This document shows, in pieces, positions 24,201 to 33,221 of a stretch of 64,000 bases of DNA. How positions within the stretch are numbered: position 1 is the first letter of the stretch; every line of letters starts with the position of its first letter. Made by a program: the position numbers and the translations under genes. The stretch spans positions 41,276 to 105,275 of the forward strand of contig JAFLDL010000010.1 in assembly GCA_017302435.1 (NCBI GenBank), read 5' to 3'. This stretch comes from Candidatus Accumulibacter necessarius. Lineage in GTDB: Bacteria > Pseudomonadota > Gammaproteobacteria > Burkholderiales > Rhodocyclaceae. The notes under the pieces were generated by a model. That model was not told the origin of the DNA. It made no database searches and worked only from the letters and a program-made list of their open reading frames with translations.

Positions 24201-27140
24201 CTCCGACTGGCGATCCGCGTCACTCGAAGGGTTCCATTCGAGCAGTCGCCGGCGCGTGATCAGCAGCCGCCAACTCGTGCGCACGATGGCATCGAGACTG
24301 AAAAACGCCTCGTAGGGCAGGCAGGCCAACTCGAAGGCGGCCTGCAGCAAGTGCCGGGAAGCCGAACGGGTGACGGCTGTCAGGTGCTGTCCCAACAGCA
24401 CCTCCGCCGGCTTGCGACACAGTTCGACGATCGAAGCGCACAGCCAGGGCAACAGGACGATGCCGATCACGGCCAGGGTCCATGACCAGGCCAACGGCGA
24501 CAGCAGCGTCCAGCCCAACAGCAAGAGGAGCATCAGCGCCGCGGCAACGAGACTCCGGCGCAGGTTGTCGATCAGCTTCCACTGCGACAACGCGGACAGC
24601 GGATTCCTTTGGCGCGTGTTGTCAACCGCGTTGTCCGCCGCAGCCCCCTTGCCTGCACGCCTGGCAGCCACGACCGCAGGGACGCGGCTCAGAAGCCAGC
24701 CGGCAAGCTGCCAGTCGCCACGGATCCAGCGGTAGCGGCGGCCCACGTCGGCGCTGTAGCGGGCCGGATAATCCTCATACAACGGCACATCGCTCAACAG
24801 CCCCGCCCGCGCGTAGCATCCTTCGAGCAGGTCATGGCTGAGAATGCGGTTCTCGGGAAAGCGGCCGCCAACGGCTTGCTCGAAGGCATCGACGTCGTAG
24901 ATCCCTTTGCCGACGAACGAGCCCTCGCCAAAAACGTCCTGGTAGACATCGGAGGAGACACGCGTATAGGGGTCGATGCCCGGCTCCCCGCCGTACAGTC
25001 GCGCATAGCGCGAGCGGTTCGTCCCCGGCAGGCTGATCGCCACGCGCGGTTGCAGGATGCCGTAACCCTCGGTGACCAGCCGCCTGGCCTGGTCGTAGTG
25101 CGGGCGATTCAACGGGTGCGCCATGGCGCCGACAAACTGCCGCGCCGCGTCGCGCGGTAACTGCGTGTCGGTGTCCAGGGTGATGACGTAGCGCACACCG
25201 GACAGCACTGCCGTGTCACCGACGACGAGCGAAAAACCATTGTCGGAGAGCGCACCGGCGCCGCCTCGCAGCAGTGCGTTCAAAGCTGCCAGCTTGCCCC
25301 GCTTGCGCTCGTAGCCCATCCAGATCCGGTCCTGGACGTTCCATTGCCGCGGCCGATGGAAGAGGAAGAAGCTACTGGCCCGCCTGCCGTCACCGCCACC
25401 AGCGTATTTTTCGTTCAGCTCGTCGATCCCTGTCCGTGCCAGTCGCAACAGCGATTCGTCGTCAGGGAGCGATGCCAGATGTGCGTCGCGAAAATCGGTC
25501 AGCAGGCCGAAGTGCAGGTGCTCATCGCGATTACGCAGAAACCTGACCTCAAGCGCCTCGACCAGTTGCTCGACGTTCGCCTGGCTGGTGAGCATCGTAG
25601 GCACCACCACCAACGTCCGCGAGATCGGCGGGATCCCTTTGGAGAAGTCCATCCTGGGCAGTGGCTTCGGCGTCACGAGCAGGCTGACAAGCCAGTTCAT
25701 CAGCACGACGGCCGACTGACTGACGCCCAGGAGCAGGAGGAAAGCGATCGGCGGCAGTGCGAGCTCGACCACCCCGGCGGGTAGTCCGGCAGCCCCTGCC
25801 AGTGCCAGCAGACCCGTGCTGAGGATGACGGAGATCAGCAGCATCCCGCCGAGGTAAAGGAATAATGGACACTGACCCGCCTTCTTCAGCCAGACTTCAG
25901 GGCCGGAAGGGCGCACTCCGGCCAGCCGCAGGAGATCGGGCAAGCCCTTGTCGATCAGGTAGAAACCCACGTGCCCTGAGCGCCCGGAGACTTCGCCGCC
26001 GGGGGTGAGCGAAGCGCCAGCACGCGCCAGTTCGACGGCCTTGTGCGCCACCTCTCCTTCTGTCAGGCGACACTTCCTGGCTATCTCTTCGGTCGCGTGT
26101 CGATAGCGATCGCGGGTGGCAAAATCCATCCGGCCATAGACACCGCCCGGATCCATGAGCAGCGCCTGCTCGACGACGCTCATGGTCTCGACAAACTGGC
26201 GCCAGTCCAGCGCGCCGAGCGCCCGCAGACTGCCGATGCTGTTGCTGATCGAGACCTGATCGGAAGCCTGCTGCTGGGTCTCCAACTGCACCAGGTGCTC
26301 GATCGTCAGCCCAGACTCCGCAAGTCGCTGCTCGATCCAGTTCAAGGGCAAGACCAGGGCCGGACCCCGCCCCTGCAGGCGGCGCGCCAGCTCGGCGACG
26401 AAAGCGCCAACCATCGGCGGATTCGAGCGCGCCATGTCGGCGATCACCAGAATCAGGCTGCCGGGATCCCTGCCGGCGATTTCCGTCATCCGGTCGGCCC
26501 ACGAATCGGCCAGATTTCGCTCGTCCCAGGCGGCGGCGATGCGCACCGCTACACGTCGGAGATTCTCGATCAGTGCCAGCCGCAGCATGATCGGAATTGC
26601 CCACAACTCGCCCAGTTTGAGGGCAGTGACGGTCTGGTAGGCGGCGACAAAGCGACTGAGCGTTTCCGTGTCAACGCGACCATCGCCATGAGCGATGGCC
26701 TCCAGGGCGAGGTCATAGACGCGCGGACAGTCAACCGACGGCCCGCGCGCCAAACGCGGGAGTTGGCGGCTGTACCCCTTTGGCAGATGCCGCCTCGCCG
26801 TGCTGATCTGCTCTTCGATCAGATAGAAGTTGTCGAGCAACCATTCCCCGGCCGGCGTGATCCGGCGGTTCTCGCGCACTGCCCCGGTCAGCAGCTGGCA
26901 CACGGCGACGAGGGCGCTTTCGTTGGCTGCCAGCCGCTCCAGGAGCTGGTCCGCCGCCCGCCCCGCAGCCAGCGAATGCGATAGCGCGAGGGCCTTGCCG
27001 TGTTGCTCCATCTGGGCCGCGCTGAACAACTCCGCGCGTAACGGCGCTTCGTCCTCGTCGGCAGGCCGAGGCGGCCTGCCACCGCCAAGGTGTGCCCGCA
27101 GTTGGTCGAGGTAGCCAGTGAGTTTTTTGCCAGCGTTCAA
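18210..27140 (-). CDS. ndvB: Cyclic beta-1,2-glucan synthase (NdvB/Chv-type)
   Basis: 2976 residues, normal for this giant enzyme. Order: cytoplasmic N-terminal region (1-425), membrane helices (about 425-490), GT84 glycosyltransferase (about 495-850, with [17 protein letters not shown] near 657), more helices (about 860-1035), a glucoamylase-like domain (about 1050-1600), then two GH94-type beta-sandwich and (alpha/alpha)6 parts ending in the phosphorylase domain with [10 protein letters not shown] near 2650 (catalytic Asp). It makes cyclic osmoregulated periplasmic glucan from UDP-glucose at the inner membrane. The apparent start is TTG 27140 with a weak ribosome site; conserved sequence begins by residue 32. 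Confidence 0.93.
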   Translation of the reverse strand: MNAGKKLTGYLDQLRAHLGGGRPPRPADEDEAPLRAELFSAAQMEQHGKALALSHSLAAGRAADQLLERLAANESALVAVCQLLTGAVRENRRITPAGEWLLDNFYLIEEQISTARRHLPKGYSRQLPRLARGPSVDCPRVYDLALEAIAHGDGRVDTETLSRFVAAYQTVTALKLGELWAIPIMLRLALIENLRRVAVRIAAAWDERNLADSWADRMTEIAGRDPGSLILVIADMARSNPPMVGAFVAELARRLQGRGPALVLPLNWIEQRLAESGLTIEHLVQLETQQQASDQVSISNSIGSLRALGALDWRQFVETMSVVEQALLMDPGGVYGRMDFATRDRYRHATEEIARKCRLTEGEVAHKAVELARAGASLTPGGEVSGRSGHVGFYLIDKGLPDLLRLAGVRPSGPEVWLKKAGQCPLFLYLGGMLLISVILSTGLLALAGAAGLPAGVVELALPPIAFLLLLGVSQSAVVLMNWLVSLLVTPKPLPRMDFSKGIPPISRTLVVVPTMLTSQANVEQLVEALEVRFLRNRDEHLHFGLLTDFRDAHLASLPDDESLLRLARTGIDELNEKYAGGGDGRRASSFFLFHRPRQWNVQDRIWMGYERKRGKLAALNALLRGGAGALSDNGFSLVVGDTAVLSGVRYVITLDTDTQLPRDAARQFVGAMAHPLNRPHYDQARRLVTEGYGILQPRVAISLPGTNRSRYARLYGGEPGIDPYTRVSSDVYQDVFGEGSFVGKGIYDVDAFEQAVGGRFPENRILSHDLLEGCYARAGLLSDVPLYEDYPARYSADVGRRYRWIRGDWQLAGWLLSRVPAVVAARRAGKGAAADNAVDNTRQRNPLSALSQWKLIDNLRRSLVAAALMLLLLLGWTLLSPLAWSWTLAVIGIVLLPWLCASIVELCRKPAEVLLGQHLTAVTRSASRHLLQAAFELACLPYEAFFSLDAIVRTSWRLLITRRRLLEWNPSSDADRQSEQRARSELAVSWQSMWIGPLVAMVVAIQLAASTPMVLAVAGPVLLLWFFSPVIAWWISLPLARRKATLTAEQTLFLRALSRRTWAFFENLVGQEDHWLPPDNYQKYRVTAVAHRTSPTNVGMALLANLSAYDFGYLPAGPLVERTANTLRTLNGLEQHRGHFYNWYDTQTLQPLSPRYISTVDSGNLAGHLLTLRAGLLAIGDDQLLGARLFDGLSDTYRILVHEVGPVAAVDGVAARTLAAFGKQLESVAASPPETLAALQSCLERLASTAVELAGEFVPGLDGVGDISSESEEAKLPAEWAEALARQCRTALDELALLTPWVLLPEPPRELAVASLAAIAEMPTLRGLARLDAALSASIGTLLGAATTAGQRAWLADLQRQIRTGSARARDRLTSLERLAMQAGDLARMEYDFLFDKTRHLLAIGYNVDDRRVDSGYYDLLASEARLCCFVGIAQGQLPQESWFALGRLLTSTSGEPVLLSWSGSMFEYLMPLLVMPAYEQTLLDQTCKAAVARQIEYGNHRGVPWGISESGYNTVDLQLNYQYRAFGVPGLGLKRGLAEDLVIAPYASVLALMVAPEEACRNLQRLAAQGFIGRFGFFEAIDYTPARQRRGQSRVVVRSFMAHHQGMSLLALAYLLLERPMQRRFESDRLFQAVMLLLQERVPRATALFSHTAQLSDVRSTSIGAEVPIRVFSSPDTPVPEVQLLSNGRYHVMVTNAGGGYSRWKDLAVTRWHEDATCDHWGSFCYLREVTGGVSGEPWSTAHQPTLKRAERYEAIFSEGRAEFRRRDAVANGSGDFETYTEIVVSPEDDIELRRVRITNRSRQRREIEVTSYAEVVIAPPAADAQHPAFSNLFVQTEILRDRRAILCTRRPRSLGEQAPWMLHLMVVHGAETGEASCETDRSRFVGRTRNLSDPLAMGRSAPLSGSEGSVLDPIVAIRCRMVLDPESSAIVDIVSGISETRDLAVSLVEKYQDQHLADRVFELAWTHSQVVLQQLNATEAESQLHARLASSVIYANASLRASAEVLIRNRRGQSGLWGYAISGDLPIVLLQIADGANIDLVRQLVQAHAYWRLKGLAVDLVIWNEDHAGYRQQLQEQIMGLIAAGLGASVIDRPGGIFVRQAEQISPEDRILFQAAARAVITDSRGTLAEQLDHRHPIEPRPPRFKPRRTRRREASTDLRSAPGSPPRDLILFNGFGGFSRDGREYVITLAADQVTPAPWVNVLANPYFGTVISESGVAYTWSENAHEFRLTPWHNDPVSDAGGEALYLRDEKTGHFWSPTPLPAGAATPYVTRHGFGYSVFETHAEGIYSELSVYVATDAAVKFSVLKVRNESGRPRRLSATGYVEWVLGDLRAKSVMHVITEIDHRSGTLYARNPYSPEFAERVAFFDVDHPGRHLTGDRTEFLGRNGSLRDPAAMHRSRLSGKVGAGLDPCGAIQVTFELGDGQEREIVFRLGVGRNAYEASKLMRRFRGVLAARSALEAVGQQWQRTLGAVQVETPDPSVNVLANGWLVYQTLGCRVWARSGYYQSGGAFGFRDQLQDVMALDHAAPGLVREHLLLCASRQYQEGDVQHWWHPPSGRGVRTHCSDDYLWLPLAVCRYVTSSGDTGVLDEPVHFLEGRPVNPDDDSYYDLPGQAADPASLYEHCVRAIRHGLRFGARGLPLMGSGDWNDGMNLVGMQGKGESVWLGFFLCEVLRQFAGLARARGDTSFAELCREEGGRLRQNIEQHAWDGGWYRRAWFDDGTALGSASNTECRIDSISQSWSVLSGAGSLARSRQAMQAVDDRLVRRGDALVQLLDPPFDRSDLNPGYIRGYVPGVRENGGQYTHGAVWAAMAFAALGDSERAWELLKMINPVNHALSAAAVATYKLEPYVVAADVYALKPHIGRGGWSWYTGSAGWLYRLIVESLLGLRRQANELRFAPCLPVDWPGFRIHYRYQETLYDITVSQMRAIDPGRSGVTSITVDGVEQAERVITLVDDRREHLVTVSVYVQ

Positions 27141-27198
27141 GTCAGGGGGGTCCGTTCCAGGGGGTCAGATGGCAATCGCATAGCGGGCAATCCACCCG

Positions 27199-28380
27199 CT
27201 AGTCTGCCAGCAACTCAGCCACAGGCTGCAGTTGCTCGACGTTCTCGGCCACCACCTTGACGATCACCGTGATTGGACAGCTCAGCAGCATGCCCCAGAC
27301 CCCCCACAACCATGTCCAGAAGAGCAGCGTGACGAACACCGCTGCGGTGTTCATTCTGGCGATGCGACCGGTCATCCAGGTGGTGACGAAGGTGCCGACG
27401 AGCGTGGCGATTGCCAGCGACGTCCCGGCGGCCAGCAGGATCGTCGACAGGCTGTCGAACTGTATGAAGGCCGCCATGGCGATGGCTGCAGCCGTGACCG
27501 CTGGCCCGAAGTACGGAATGATGTGCAAAACCCCTGCAGCCACTGCCCAGGCACCGGCGTTGTCGAGGCCGATCGAGTACAGGGCGATCCAGGTGAGCAG
27601 GCCAACCAGCGCGTTGGTCACCAGAACCATCAGCATATAGCGCTGGATCGACGTGTTGATGTCATCGAGGATGTGCACGGTGATTTTTCTGTCCGTCAGC
27701 GAGGGGCCGGTCAGGCGCACCAGTTTTCGCTTGTAGGTGTTGCCGGAGAGCAGAAGAAAGAAGGTCAGGAAGAACACCATGGCTACTTCAGCGATCACGC
27801 CGGCAGCCCCCAGCGAACCCACCCAGAGGAAGTTGCCGAGTCCGAAACCGGGGGCATCAATGACGACGCGGGTCGCGGCTTGTTTGTGCGACGACGGCTT
27901 GCCTGCCGCCTGAGCGGTCGCCTTTTCGATCTCGCTGGCCGCGGTTTCCACCATCTGCATGGTGCTGGCCTGGCCCTTGCGCAGACTGGCGAGGCCAGCC
28001 GACAACTTGCTCACTGCCTCGGGTAGCTGGTCAAGGATCGTCTGCACCTCCCCGCGCAAGCCGTAGGTCCCCAGGACAAGCGCGCCGAAGACACTCAGCA
28101 TCACGAGAGTGGTCCCCAGGAGGCGCGGCAGCCTGATCCGCTCCAGCCAGACGATGAGTGGGTTGAGACTGTAGGCGAAGAGAATACCGAGGAGCAGGGA
28201 AATGCACAGGCTTTGCGCCCAGTCCAGGGCGAAAACCACAGCAACCGTAGCGAGGATGGCCAGAGCCAGGCGCCCGTGTCCATGCTCACCCTCGGCCGAC
28301 CGCGACACCGGCGGCTCGGCAGCAGCCGGCGATTGACTGCCTGCCGAGGCGCCTGCTTCGGGAGTGACGATTGCTGTCAT
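27199..28380 (-). CDS. AI-2E/PerM-family transporter
   Basis: 393 residues. About seven to eight membrane helices in the UPF0118/AI-2E pattern: a pair at the N-terminus, one near residue 90, a cytoplasmic coiled stretch (about 105-190), then helices with the family motif VLHIIPYFGPAV. Some members exchange ions or export autoinducer-2; the substrate here is unknown. It ends 58 bases before the ndvB start, so it may head the glucan synthase transcript. A Ser/Ala/Pro-rich leader precedes the first helix. Confidence 0.87.
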   Translation of the reverse strand: MTAIVTPEAGASAGSQSPAAAEPPVSRSAEGEHGHGRLALAILATVAVVFALDWAQSLCISLLLGILFAYSLNPLIVWLERIRLPRLLGTTLVMLSVFGALVLGTYGLRGEVQTILDQLPEAVSKLSAGLASLRKGQASTMQMVETAASEIEKATAQAAGKPSSHKQAATRVVIDAPGFGLGNFLWVGSLGAAGVIAEVAMVFFLTFFLLLSGNTYKRKLVRLTGPSLTDRKITVHILDDINTSIQRYMLMVLVTNALVGLLTWIALYSIGLDNAGAWAVAAGVLHIIPYFGPAVTAAAIAMAAFIQFDSLSTILLAAGTSLAIATLVGTFVTTWMTGRIARMNTAAVFVTLLFWTWLWGVWGMLLSCPITVIVKVVAENVEQLQPVAELLAD

Positions 28381-28463
28381 CGGGCTGTCATCGGGACTGA
28401 GCGATGAGCCGCGCGGCCATTGTCGGACGCTGTGTCCGGCAATGGCCGGTGATCAACAATCGC

Positions 28464-28778
28464 CTACTTGATCCGCATGTCGTTCTTGACGGATTTCACA
28501 CCACCAACGCTACGTGCCACTTCGGTCGCCTTGTTCGCCGCCGCCTGCGAGCTCACGAAACCGCTCAGCTGCACCACGCCCTTGAAGGTCTCAACGTTGA
28601 TTTCGGCCGATTTCAGCATCGGCTCATTGAAAACTGCTGCCTTCACCTTGCTGGTGATGACGGTGTCGTCAACGTACTCGCCAGTTCCCTCCTGCTTGGA
28701 CGTCGAACTGCAGCCGACTGCGGTCACCAGCGTGACGGCCAGAAGAACTGAGGAAAGATACTTGCTGATTTGGTTCAT
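28464..28778 (-). CDS. BON-domain lipoprotein (OsmY-like)
   Basis: 104 residues. Lipoprotein signal (VTAVGC, Cys23), then one BON domain (about 38-103: DDTVITSKVKAAVFNEPML ... VVQLSGFVSS), the phospholipid-binding fold of OsmY and DolP. Likely periplasmic and attached to a membrane, with an envelope-stress role. GGAG precedes the ATG. A palindrome promoter site lies 286 bases upstream, the longest gap of the set. Confidence 0.9.
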   Translation of the reverse strand: MNQISKYLSSVLLAVTLVTAVGCSSTSKQEGTGEYVDDTVITSKVKAAVFNEPMLKSAEINVETFKGVVQLSGFVSSQAAANKATEVARSVGGVKSVKNDMRIK

Positions 28779-29108
28779 GGTTCATTCTCCAGATATGAGT
28801 GAAACGGGGACTTCCTGACTCGATCCTCTACCAACCGCTCCCAACCGACTCGCGATCCTGCCGACGATGAACCCCGTGACGAGGCCGAAAGGAACCTGCG
28901 CCGCTGGCGACATCGCTGTCGCCAGCCGTCAGGAATTGACCTCGCCAATCGTTCTGGCCCTGACGCGACGTTCTGCTGGACGGCGAGCGAAGCTGCCTGA
29001 GATTTCACCCCTCATGCTGCGCTGACACCGTGGGAACAGCATAGTGGCAGAGGCACCGGTGGTCGGTACGGTGGCGCACATAGCTGTCCGCATCCTCAAT
29101 GACGATCC
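28779..29108. other. 330-base intergenic region upstream of the BON gene
   Basis: Contains palindrome promoter site 3 near its right end. A possible 43-codon minus-strand frame (28782-28913) lies between the site and the BON gene, but it has no clear ribosome site. Otherwise I see nothing. Confidence 0.4.
29038..29080 (-). promoter_or_regulatory. Palindrome promoter site 3 (upstream of BON lipoprotein)
   Basis: On the plus strand GGTACGGTGGCGCACA (29065-29080), 14 of 16 matches. Read toward the gene it is followed by GAC, and by the -10 TATGCT (29043-29038) at the common spacing. Predicted +1 near 29031, leader about 253 bases. Confidence 0.6.
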
Positions 29109-31619
29109 CTAAACGGTCACCAGCAGGCGCGCGAAGTCCTCGGCCGGCAACGGACGATTGAAGAGAAAGCCCTGCCCTTCATCGCATCGCTGAGTCCGCA
29201 GGAACGCCAGTTGCTCTTGTGTTTCGACGCCCTCGGCAATGACCCGTTGCTTGAGATTGCGTCCCATGCCGATCACGGCGCTGACGATGGTCGCGTCGTC
29301 CGCATCGGTCGCCAGGTCGCGCACGAAGGATTGGTCGATTTTGAGGGTGTCGATCGGAAAACGCTTCAGGTAACCCAGGCTCGAGTAGCCGGTGCCAAAA
29401 TCATCGATCGCCAACTGCACCCCCATCGCCTTGAGTGCGGCAAGCACCAGGGCCGACGACTCCGTGTCTTGCATGATAATGTTTTCGGTCAGTTCCAGTT
29501 CCAGATACCGCGGTGCCAGGCCGGTCTCCTTCAGGATCAGGGCCAGGCCCTCGACAAAGCCCTTGTGCCTGAATTCCAGGGCGGAAATGTTGACCGCCAC
29601 GGGCACCGCGTCCAAACCCGAATTTAGCCAGGACTGGACCTGTCTGCACGCTTCGCGCAACACCCAGCGGCCAATCGGCACGATGAGGCCACACTCTTCC
29701 GCAATCGGCACGAACTGCTCCGGTTCAATCAATCCGAGCGCCGGATCAAGCCAGCGGATGAGGGCCTCGGTACCGGTCATCGCGCCTGAGGCAAGATCGA
29801 TCTGCGGCTGATAATGCAGCCGGAACTCACTCTGCCTGAGGGCTCGCCGCAGCCCGGTTTCGACGAACAGCCGGCGAACGGCGTGGTTGTTCATGCCAGC
29901 AGTGAAGAACTGGTAGTTGTTACGGCCGCTTGCCTTGGCGTGATACATCGCGGTGTCGGCGTTCTGCATCACGGTGTCGGTGTCGATGCCATCGTCGGGG
30001 TAGACGCTGATGCCGATGCTCAAGGTCACATGGATCTCGTGCTGGCCAATCATCTGCGGCTCGGCCAGCGCGACGAGCAGCTTTTCGGCAACCAGGGCCG
30101 CATCCTGCGGCTGCTCGATTTCGCCCAGCAGGATGACGAACTCGTCACCACCCTGGCGGCAGACGGTGTCCGTGGTGCGCACACAGGCGGACAAACGCCG
30201 AGCGGCGGACTGCAGCACCTGGTCACCGACCGCATGCCCCAGCGAATCGTTGATGTGCTTGAAGTAATCGAGGTCTACGAAGAGCAGTGCCACCTGTTTG
30301 CCGCGCCGACGGGCGAGCCCGATCGCCTGCGCGAGCCGTTCGGTGAGCAGCGCCCGATTGGGCAGGCCGGTAAGGAAATCGTGGTGGGCCAGATGGGCCA
30401 TCTTCCGCACCATGGCCCGTGATTCGCTGACGTCGTGAAAGACGATGACCGCGCCGGCGACACGACCGTCGCGGTTATGGATCGGAGCTGCGGAATCCTC
30501 GATCGCCGACTCGCACCCATCACGGCGGACAAGTAGGCAATCCGCGGCCAGCCCCACGGTCCGGTTCTCGCTGATGGCGCACTGCGCAGGATCAGGAGCG
30601 GCCTGGCGTGTCGCGCCATCGATGATGTGGAATACCGCCGACAGCGGCTGCCCCAGCGCATCCTCGCTCGACCAGCCGGTCATCACCTCGGCGGCCAGAT
30701 TCAGATAGGTGACCTTGCCCTGGAGATCGGTCGTCAGCACGGCGTCACCGATGGAGTCCAGGGTGACCTGGGCGCGCTCCCTTTCCTCGAACAGGGCTTC
30801 TTCGACCGCTCGCAAGGCGAACTCGGCCGCTTTGCGTTGGCTGATGTCCTCAACCGTCTTCACGCGACCGTTCGTGGCCAACCCGTCGTTCATCGCCGCG
30901 CTGTTGACCCGCGCCCACACAACACTCCCGTCCGGCTGCAGGAAGCGGAATTCCGTCTGAAAGGGTGCTCCGCTGCCTGCGGCATCGCGCCACTCGGCGA
31001 GTACACGCTGGCGATCGTCGGGATGGATTGCCGTGCTCCATTTCGTGCCCAGCGTCTCTTCGAAGGTCAGCCCCGATATGCTGTGATAGGCGGCATTCGT
31101 ATACACACAGTCACCCTGGATATCGGAGACGAAGATTCCGAGCGGGGAGGCATCGCTCATCGCCCGGAAGCGTAGCTCGCTTACCCGCAGCGCGTCGCGC
31201 GTCGCCTTGCGGTCGAGCAGGTAACGCAGTGCGCGCGGTAACCAGTGGGGGTCGACATGGCCCTTGATGAGATAGTCGCTGGCGCCGCGCTGCACCGCCT
31301 TGCGCGCGATGGCTTCATCGCGCGCTGTACCGAGAACGAGGATCAGGGCATTGGGAGCCGCCCGGAACACCTGATCGAAGGCGTCGAGACCCTGGCCGTC
31401 GGGCAGCGCAAGGTCAAGCAGCAGCACCTCGATACCGCCCCGGCCCAGTCGTTCAAGCGCATCCGAGAGCCGCGACACGGCTTCGACGCCAAACGAGCCT
31501 TCGCCCGCACCCGCGAGAGACTGCCGGATCAAGTCGGCGTCAGCGCGATTGTCCTCGACGAGGAGCACCCGGGTGGCGCAGCGCGTGGCGGAGCGCGACG
31601 CGCTGCGTAGTTGGCCCAT
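29109..31619 (-). CDS. REC-PAS-PAS-GGDEF-EAL signalling protein
   Basis: 836 residues. Receiver domain (about 15-135, phospho-Asp in LLLDLALPDG), PAS (about 145-265), PAS (about 285-400), diguanylate cyclase (about 405-570) with intact GGDEF in CRQGGDEFVIL, and EAL phosphodiesterase (about 580-830) with TEALIRW, IDDFGTGYSSL and EGVET. Both output sites look catalytic, so the protein may make and break cyclic di-GMP depending on phosphorylation and PAS signal. It begins only 8 bases after the csbD gene upstream, so it is probably in that gene's stress-controlled transcript. Confidence 0.93.
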   Translation of the reverse strand: MGQLRSASRSATRCATRVLLVEDNRADADLIRQSLAGAGEGSFGVEAVSRLSDALERLGRGGIEVLLLDLALPDGQGLDAFDQVFRAAPNALILVLGTARDEAIARKAVQRGASDYLIKGHVDPHWLPRALRYLLDRKATRDALRVSELRFRAMSDASPLGIFVSDIQGDCVYTNAAYHSISGLTFEETLGTKWSTAIHPDDRQRVLAEWRDAAGSGAPFQTEFRFLQPDGSVVWARVNSAAMNDGLATNGRVKTVEDISQRKAAEFALRAVEEALFEERERAQVTLDSIGDAVLTTDLQGKVTYLNLAAEVMTGWSSEDALGQPLSAVFHIIDGATRQAAPDPAQCAISENRTVGLAADCLLVRRDGCESAIEDSAAPIHNRDGRVAGAVIVFHDVSESRAMVRKMAHLAHHDFLTGLPNRALLTERLAQAIGLARRRGKQVALLFVDLDYFKHINDSLGHAVGDQVLQSAARRLSACVRTTDTVCRQGGDEFVILLGEIEQPQDAALVAEKLLVALAEPQMIGQHEIHVTLSIGISVYPDDGIDTDTVMQNADTAMYHAKASGRNNYQFFTAGMNNHAVRRLFVETGLRRALRQSEFRLHYQPQIDLASGAMTGTEALIRWLDPALGLIEPEQFVPIAEECGLIVPIGRWVLREACRQVQSWLNSGLDAVPVAVNISALEFRHKGFVEGLALILKETGLAPRYLELELTENIIMQDTESSALVLAALKAMGVQLAIDDFGTGYSSLGYLKRFPIDTLKIDQSFVRDLATDADDATIVSAVIGMGRNLKQRVIAEGVETQEQLAFLRTQRCDEGQGFLFNRPLPAEDFARLLVTV

Positions 31620-31627
31620 GCGGCGCT

Positions 31628-31840
31628 CTATGGACGGTAGTCTTTGTTGATCTCTTCAAAGCTCTTGATCTGCTCTTCGGCCTCGTCCTTGCTGATGCCA
31701 TAGCTCTCCTGCAGCTTGCCCGCCAACTCGGTGCGCTTGCCGGCAATCACATCCAGATGGTCGTCTGTCAGTTTGCCCCACTGCGTCTTCACTTTGCCCT
31801 TGAATTGCTTCCAGTTGCCTTCAACGATATCCCAGTTCAT
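31628..31840 (-). CDS. CsbD-family stress protein
   Basis: 70 residues, the classic YjbJ/CsbD form: MNWDIVEGNWKQFKGKVKTQ, then WGKLTDDHLDVIAGKR and a helical C-terminus. Small, hydrophilic and induced by general stress in many bacteria. GGAG before ATG 31840 decides this start over a longer frame. It precedes the GGDEF/EAL gene by 8 bases and has palindrome promoter site 4 at 157 bases upstream. Confidence 0.93.
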   Translation of the reverse strand: MNWDIVEGNWKQFKGKVKTQWGKLTDDHLDVIAGKRTELAGKLQESYGISKDEAEEQIKSFEEINKDYRP

Positions 31841-31969
31841 GTCAAACTCCCTTGCTCCAGAATCCGACGGGCGGAATTGCCCATCGAGCATCCATCGTCG
31901 CAACGGGCACGGCGTGTCTGAAGTGCCTGATGACTGGACTGGCTTGACGGCGACTCGGGATGCACTGCA

Positions 31970-32012
31970 AGACTAGTCGCCTGACCTGGCGAAATCTGTA
32001 CGGTGGCGCACA
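31970..32012 (-). promoter_or_regulatory. Palindrome promoter site 4 (csbD and GGDEF/EAL)
   Basis: On the plus strand TGTACGGTGGCGCACA (31997-32012), 15 of 16 matches. Toward the gene it is followed by GAT and the -10 TAGTCT (31975-31970). Predicted +1 near 31963, leader about 123 bases. Confidence 0.65.
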
Positions 32013-32054
32013 TCAAGGGACTGACTGTGATGCGCCGTATCGTCCCTCGCCCGG

Positions 32055-32546
32055 CTAACGCCGGCGCAGGCTCGGCAGGGTATCGCGCCGCACGCGCAGG
32101 TTCCCTTCCCAACCACAACTGGCCGAGCGGCAGCGATAGCGGTGTACCGGCGTAAGAATATTCAGCAGCCCATCGACGAACCGTCGCGGGATGCGGTACA
32201 CCCAGCCATTGCAGCGGGGGCATGCCCGCTGTCCGTGCGCTGAATCGCCAGCCGCGTGCCCGCGACCAGTGCCAGTTGCCGCAGGTGCCTGGATGAGCTT
32301 GGTGAGTCGAGGATGCCGTCGCCGATAGCGAGCGAACAGGTCAGCCGTGGCGTCGCGATGACAGACGTACACCCACCGCGACCTCCCCGGCCAACCGCTC
32401 TCCGCACCGCTCGCCGATGCATCGGAAGCTGCGTCATCACCCGCAGGCGCGGCAAGCAGCACCCAGCGACAGCGGTCGCGGGGCCACTGATCTGCGGCTG
32501 TCACGGCAGGAGCGCTGGGCGAGCCCTTACGCGCCTTTCCTCGCAA
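32055..32546 (-). CDS. Zinc-ribbon-type hypothetical protein
   Basis: 163 residues at most. The C-terminal 55 residues hold CPRCNGWVYRIPRRFVDGLL and YRCRSASCGWEGNLRVRR, a four-Cys zinc ribbon with basic and aromatic surroundings; I recall similar tails in betaproteobacterial proteins of unknown role. The N-terminal two thirds are Arg/Ala-rich and low in complexity, so the real start may be internal. The frame begins 20 bases inside the end of the phasin gene. Confidence 0.55.
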   Translation of the reverse strand: MRGKARKGSPSAPAVTAADQWPRDRCRWVLLAAPAGDDAASDASASGAESGWPGRSRWVYVCHRDATADLFARYRRRHPRLTKLIQAPAATGTGRGHAAGDSAHGQRACPRCNGWVYRIPRRFVDGLLNILTPVHRYRCRSASCGWEGNLRVRRDTLPSLRRR

Positions 32547-33015
32547 GGGCGGTAGTTGCGCTGGAGATGCGGGCCGTTGCGTCGCCGACCACCTTGGTGT
32601 TGGCGGCGGTCATGTCGGTAATCTGCTGCGCAAAGCCCTTGAACAATTCGAACCCCTTGAGGGCACCCGTGCTGGGGTTTGCGCCCAGGCCTTGCGAAGA
32701 AAAATACGAGGTGACCAGCTTGGTGACTTCGCTCTGGGTGTCAGCGGCTATTTCCTGCACCCCCTGCAGGTAGGCGGCGGCGCTGTTGGTCGCTTTTCCG
32801 GGCGTGGCGCCGAGCACCTTCTGCTGTTTCTTGGCGTCCTTGGTCTGGAGCAGCGAAGCGAAGCCGCTGGTGCCCTCTTCGAACGCGAGGCGAGTTGCGT
32901 TCAGGTTCAGTGTGGCCAGGCGCTCAAGGCTGGAAAAAGCGATTTTCGACAGCGTCATGAAGGCCTGGGTGTTGATCTCGACGGAGTTGATCAGTTCTGG
33001 GCTAACGGCAAGCAT
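32527..33015 (-). CDS. Phasin family protein (polyhydroxyalkanoate granule-associated)
   Basis: 162 residues. Helical amphipathic phasin-2 domain: INSVEINTQAFMTLSKIAFS, then LERLATLNLNATRLAFEEG, and a C-terminal helix with TAANTKVVGDATARISSA. Phasins coat polyhydroxybutyrate granules and control their size. AGGAG lies before the ATG. Palindrome site 5 lies 128 bases upstream, which would tie storage granules to the stress regulon. Confidence 0.9.
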   Translation of the reverse strand: MLAVSPELINSVEINTQAFMTLSKIAFSSLERLATLNLNATRLAFEEGTSGFASLLQTKDAKKQQKVLGATPGKATNSAAAYLQGVQEIAADTQSEVTKLVTSYFSSQGLGANPSTGALKGFELFKGFAQQITDMTAANTKVVGDATARISSATTALARKGA

Positions 33016-33116
33016 GGTGTGACTCCTCAGGGGAATGGAAAACAGAATTCAGCGGTGCTGGCCGGCGAACCTCGAACGACGGTTCAGACCACCATACACT
33101 TTCAATCCCGGAGGAC

Positions 33117-33159
33117 AGCTTGCGCGATAAATCACGGAAACACAGTTGGCTGGCGCACA
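33117..33159 (-). promoter_or_regulatory. Palindrome promoter site 5 (phasin)
   Basis: On the plus strand AGTTGGCTGGCGCACA (33144-33159), the weakest match (13 of 16; one half is intact). The -10 CAAGCT (33122-33117) is at the common spacing. The GAC extension is absent. Predicted +1 near 33110. Confidence 0.45.
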
Positions 33160-33221
33160 TAGCGGCCACAGGAGGCGGCTAACGCTCGCTTTGACGGCGG
33201 CGGGGCGCTAGCGTCGTGGGG

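Noticed and set aside
28782-28913. Possible 43-codon minus-strand gene between palindrome site 3 and the BON gene (contains GLVTGFIVGRIASRLG).
   Set aside because: The glycine-rich helix resembles transglycosylase-associated proteins, and its distance to site 3 would fit the set, but there is no clear ribosome site, the tail is not hydrophobic and the frame runs to the BON start region. Not enough support.
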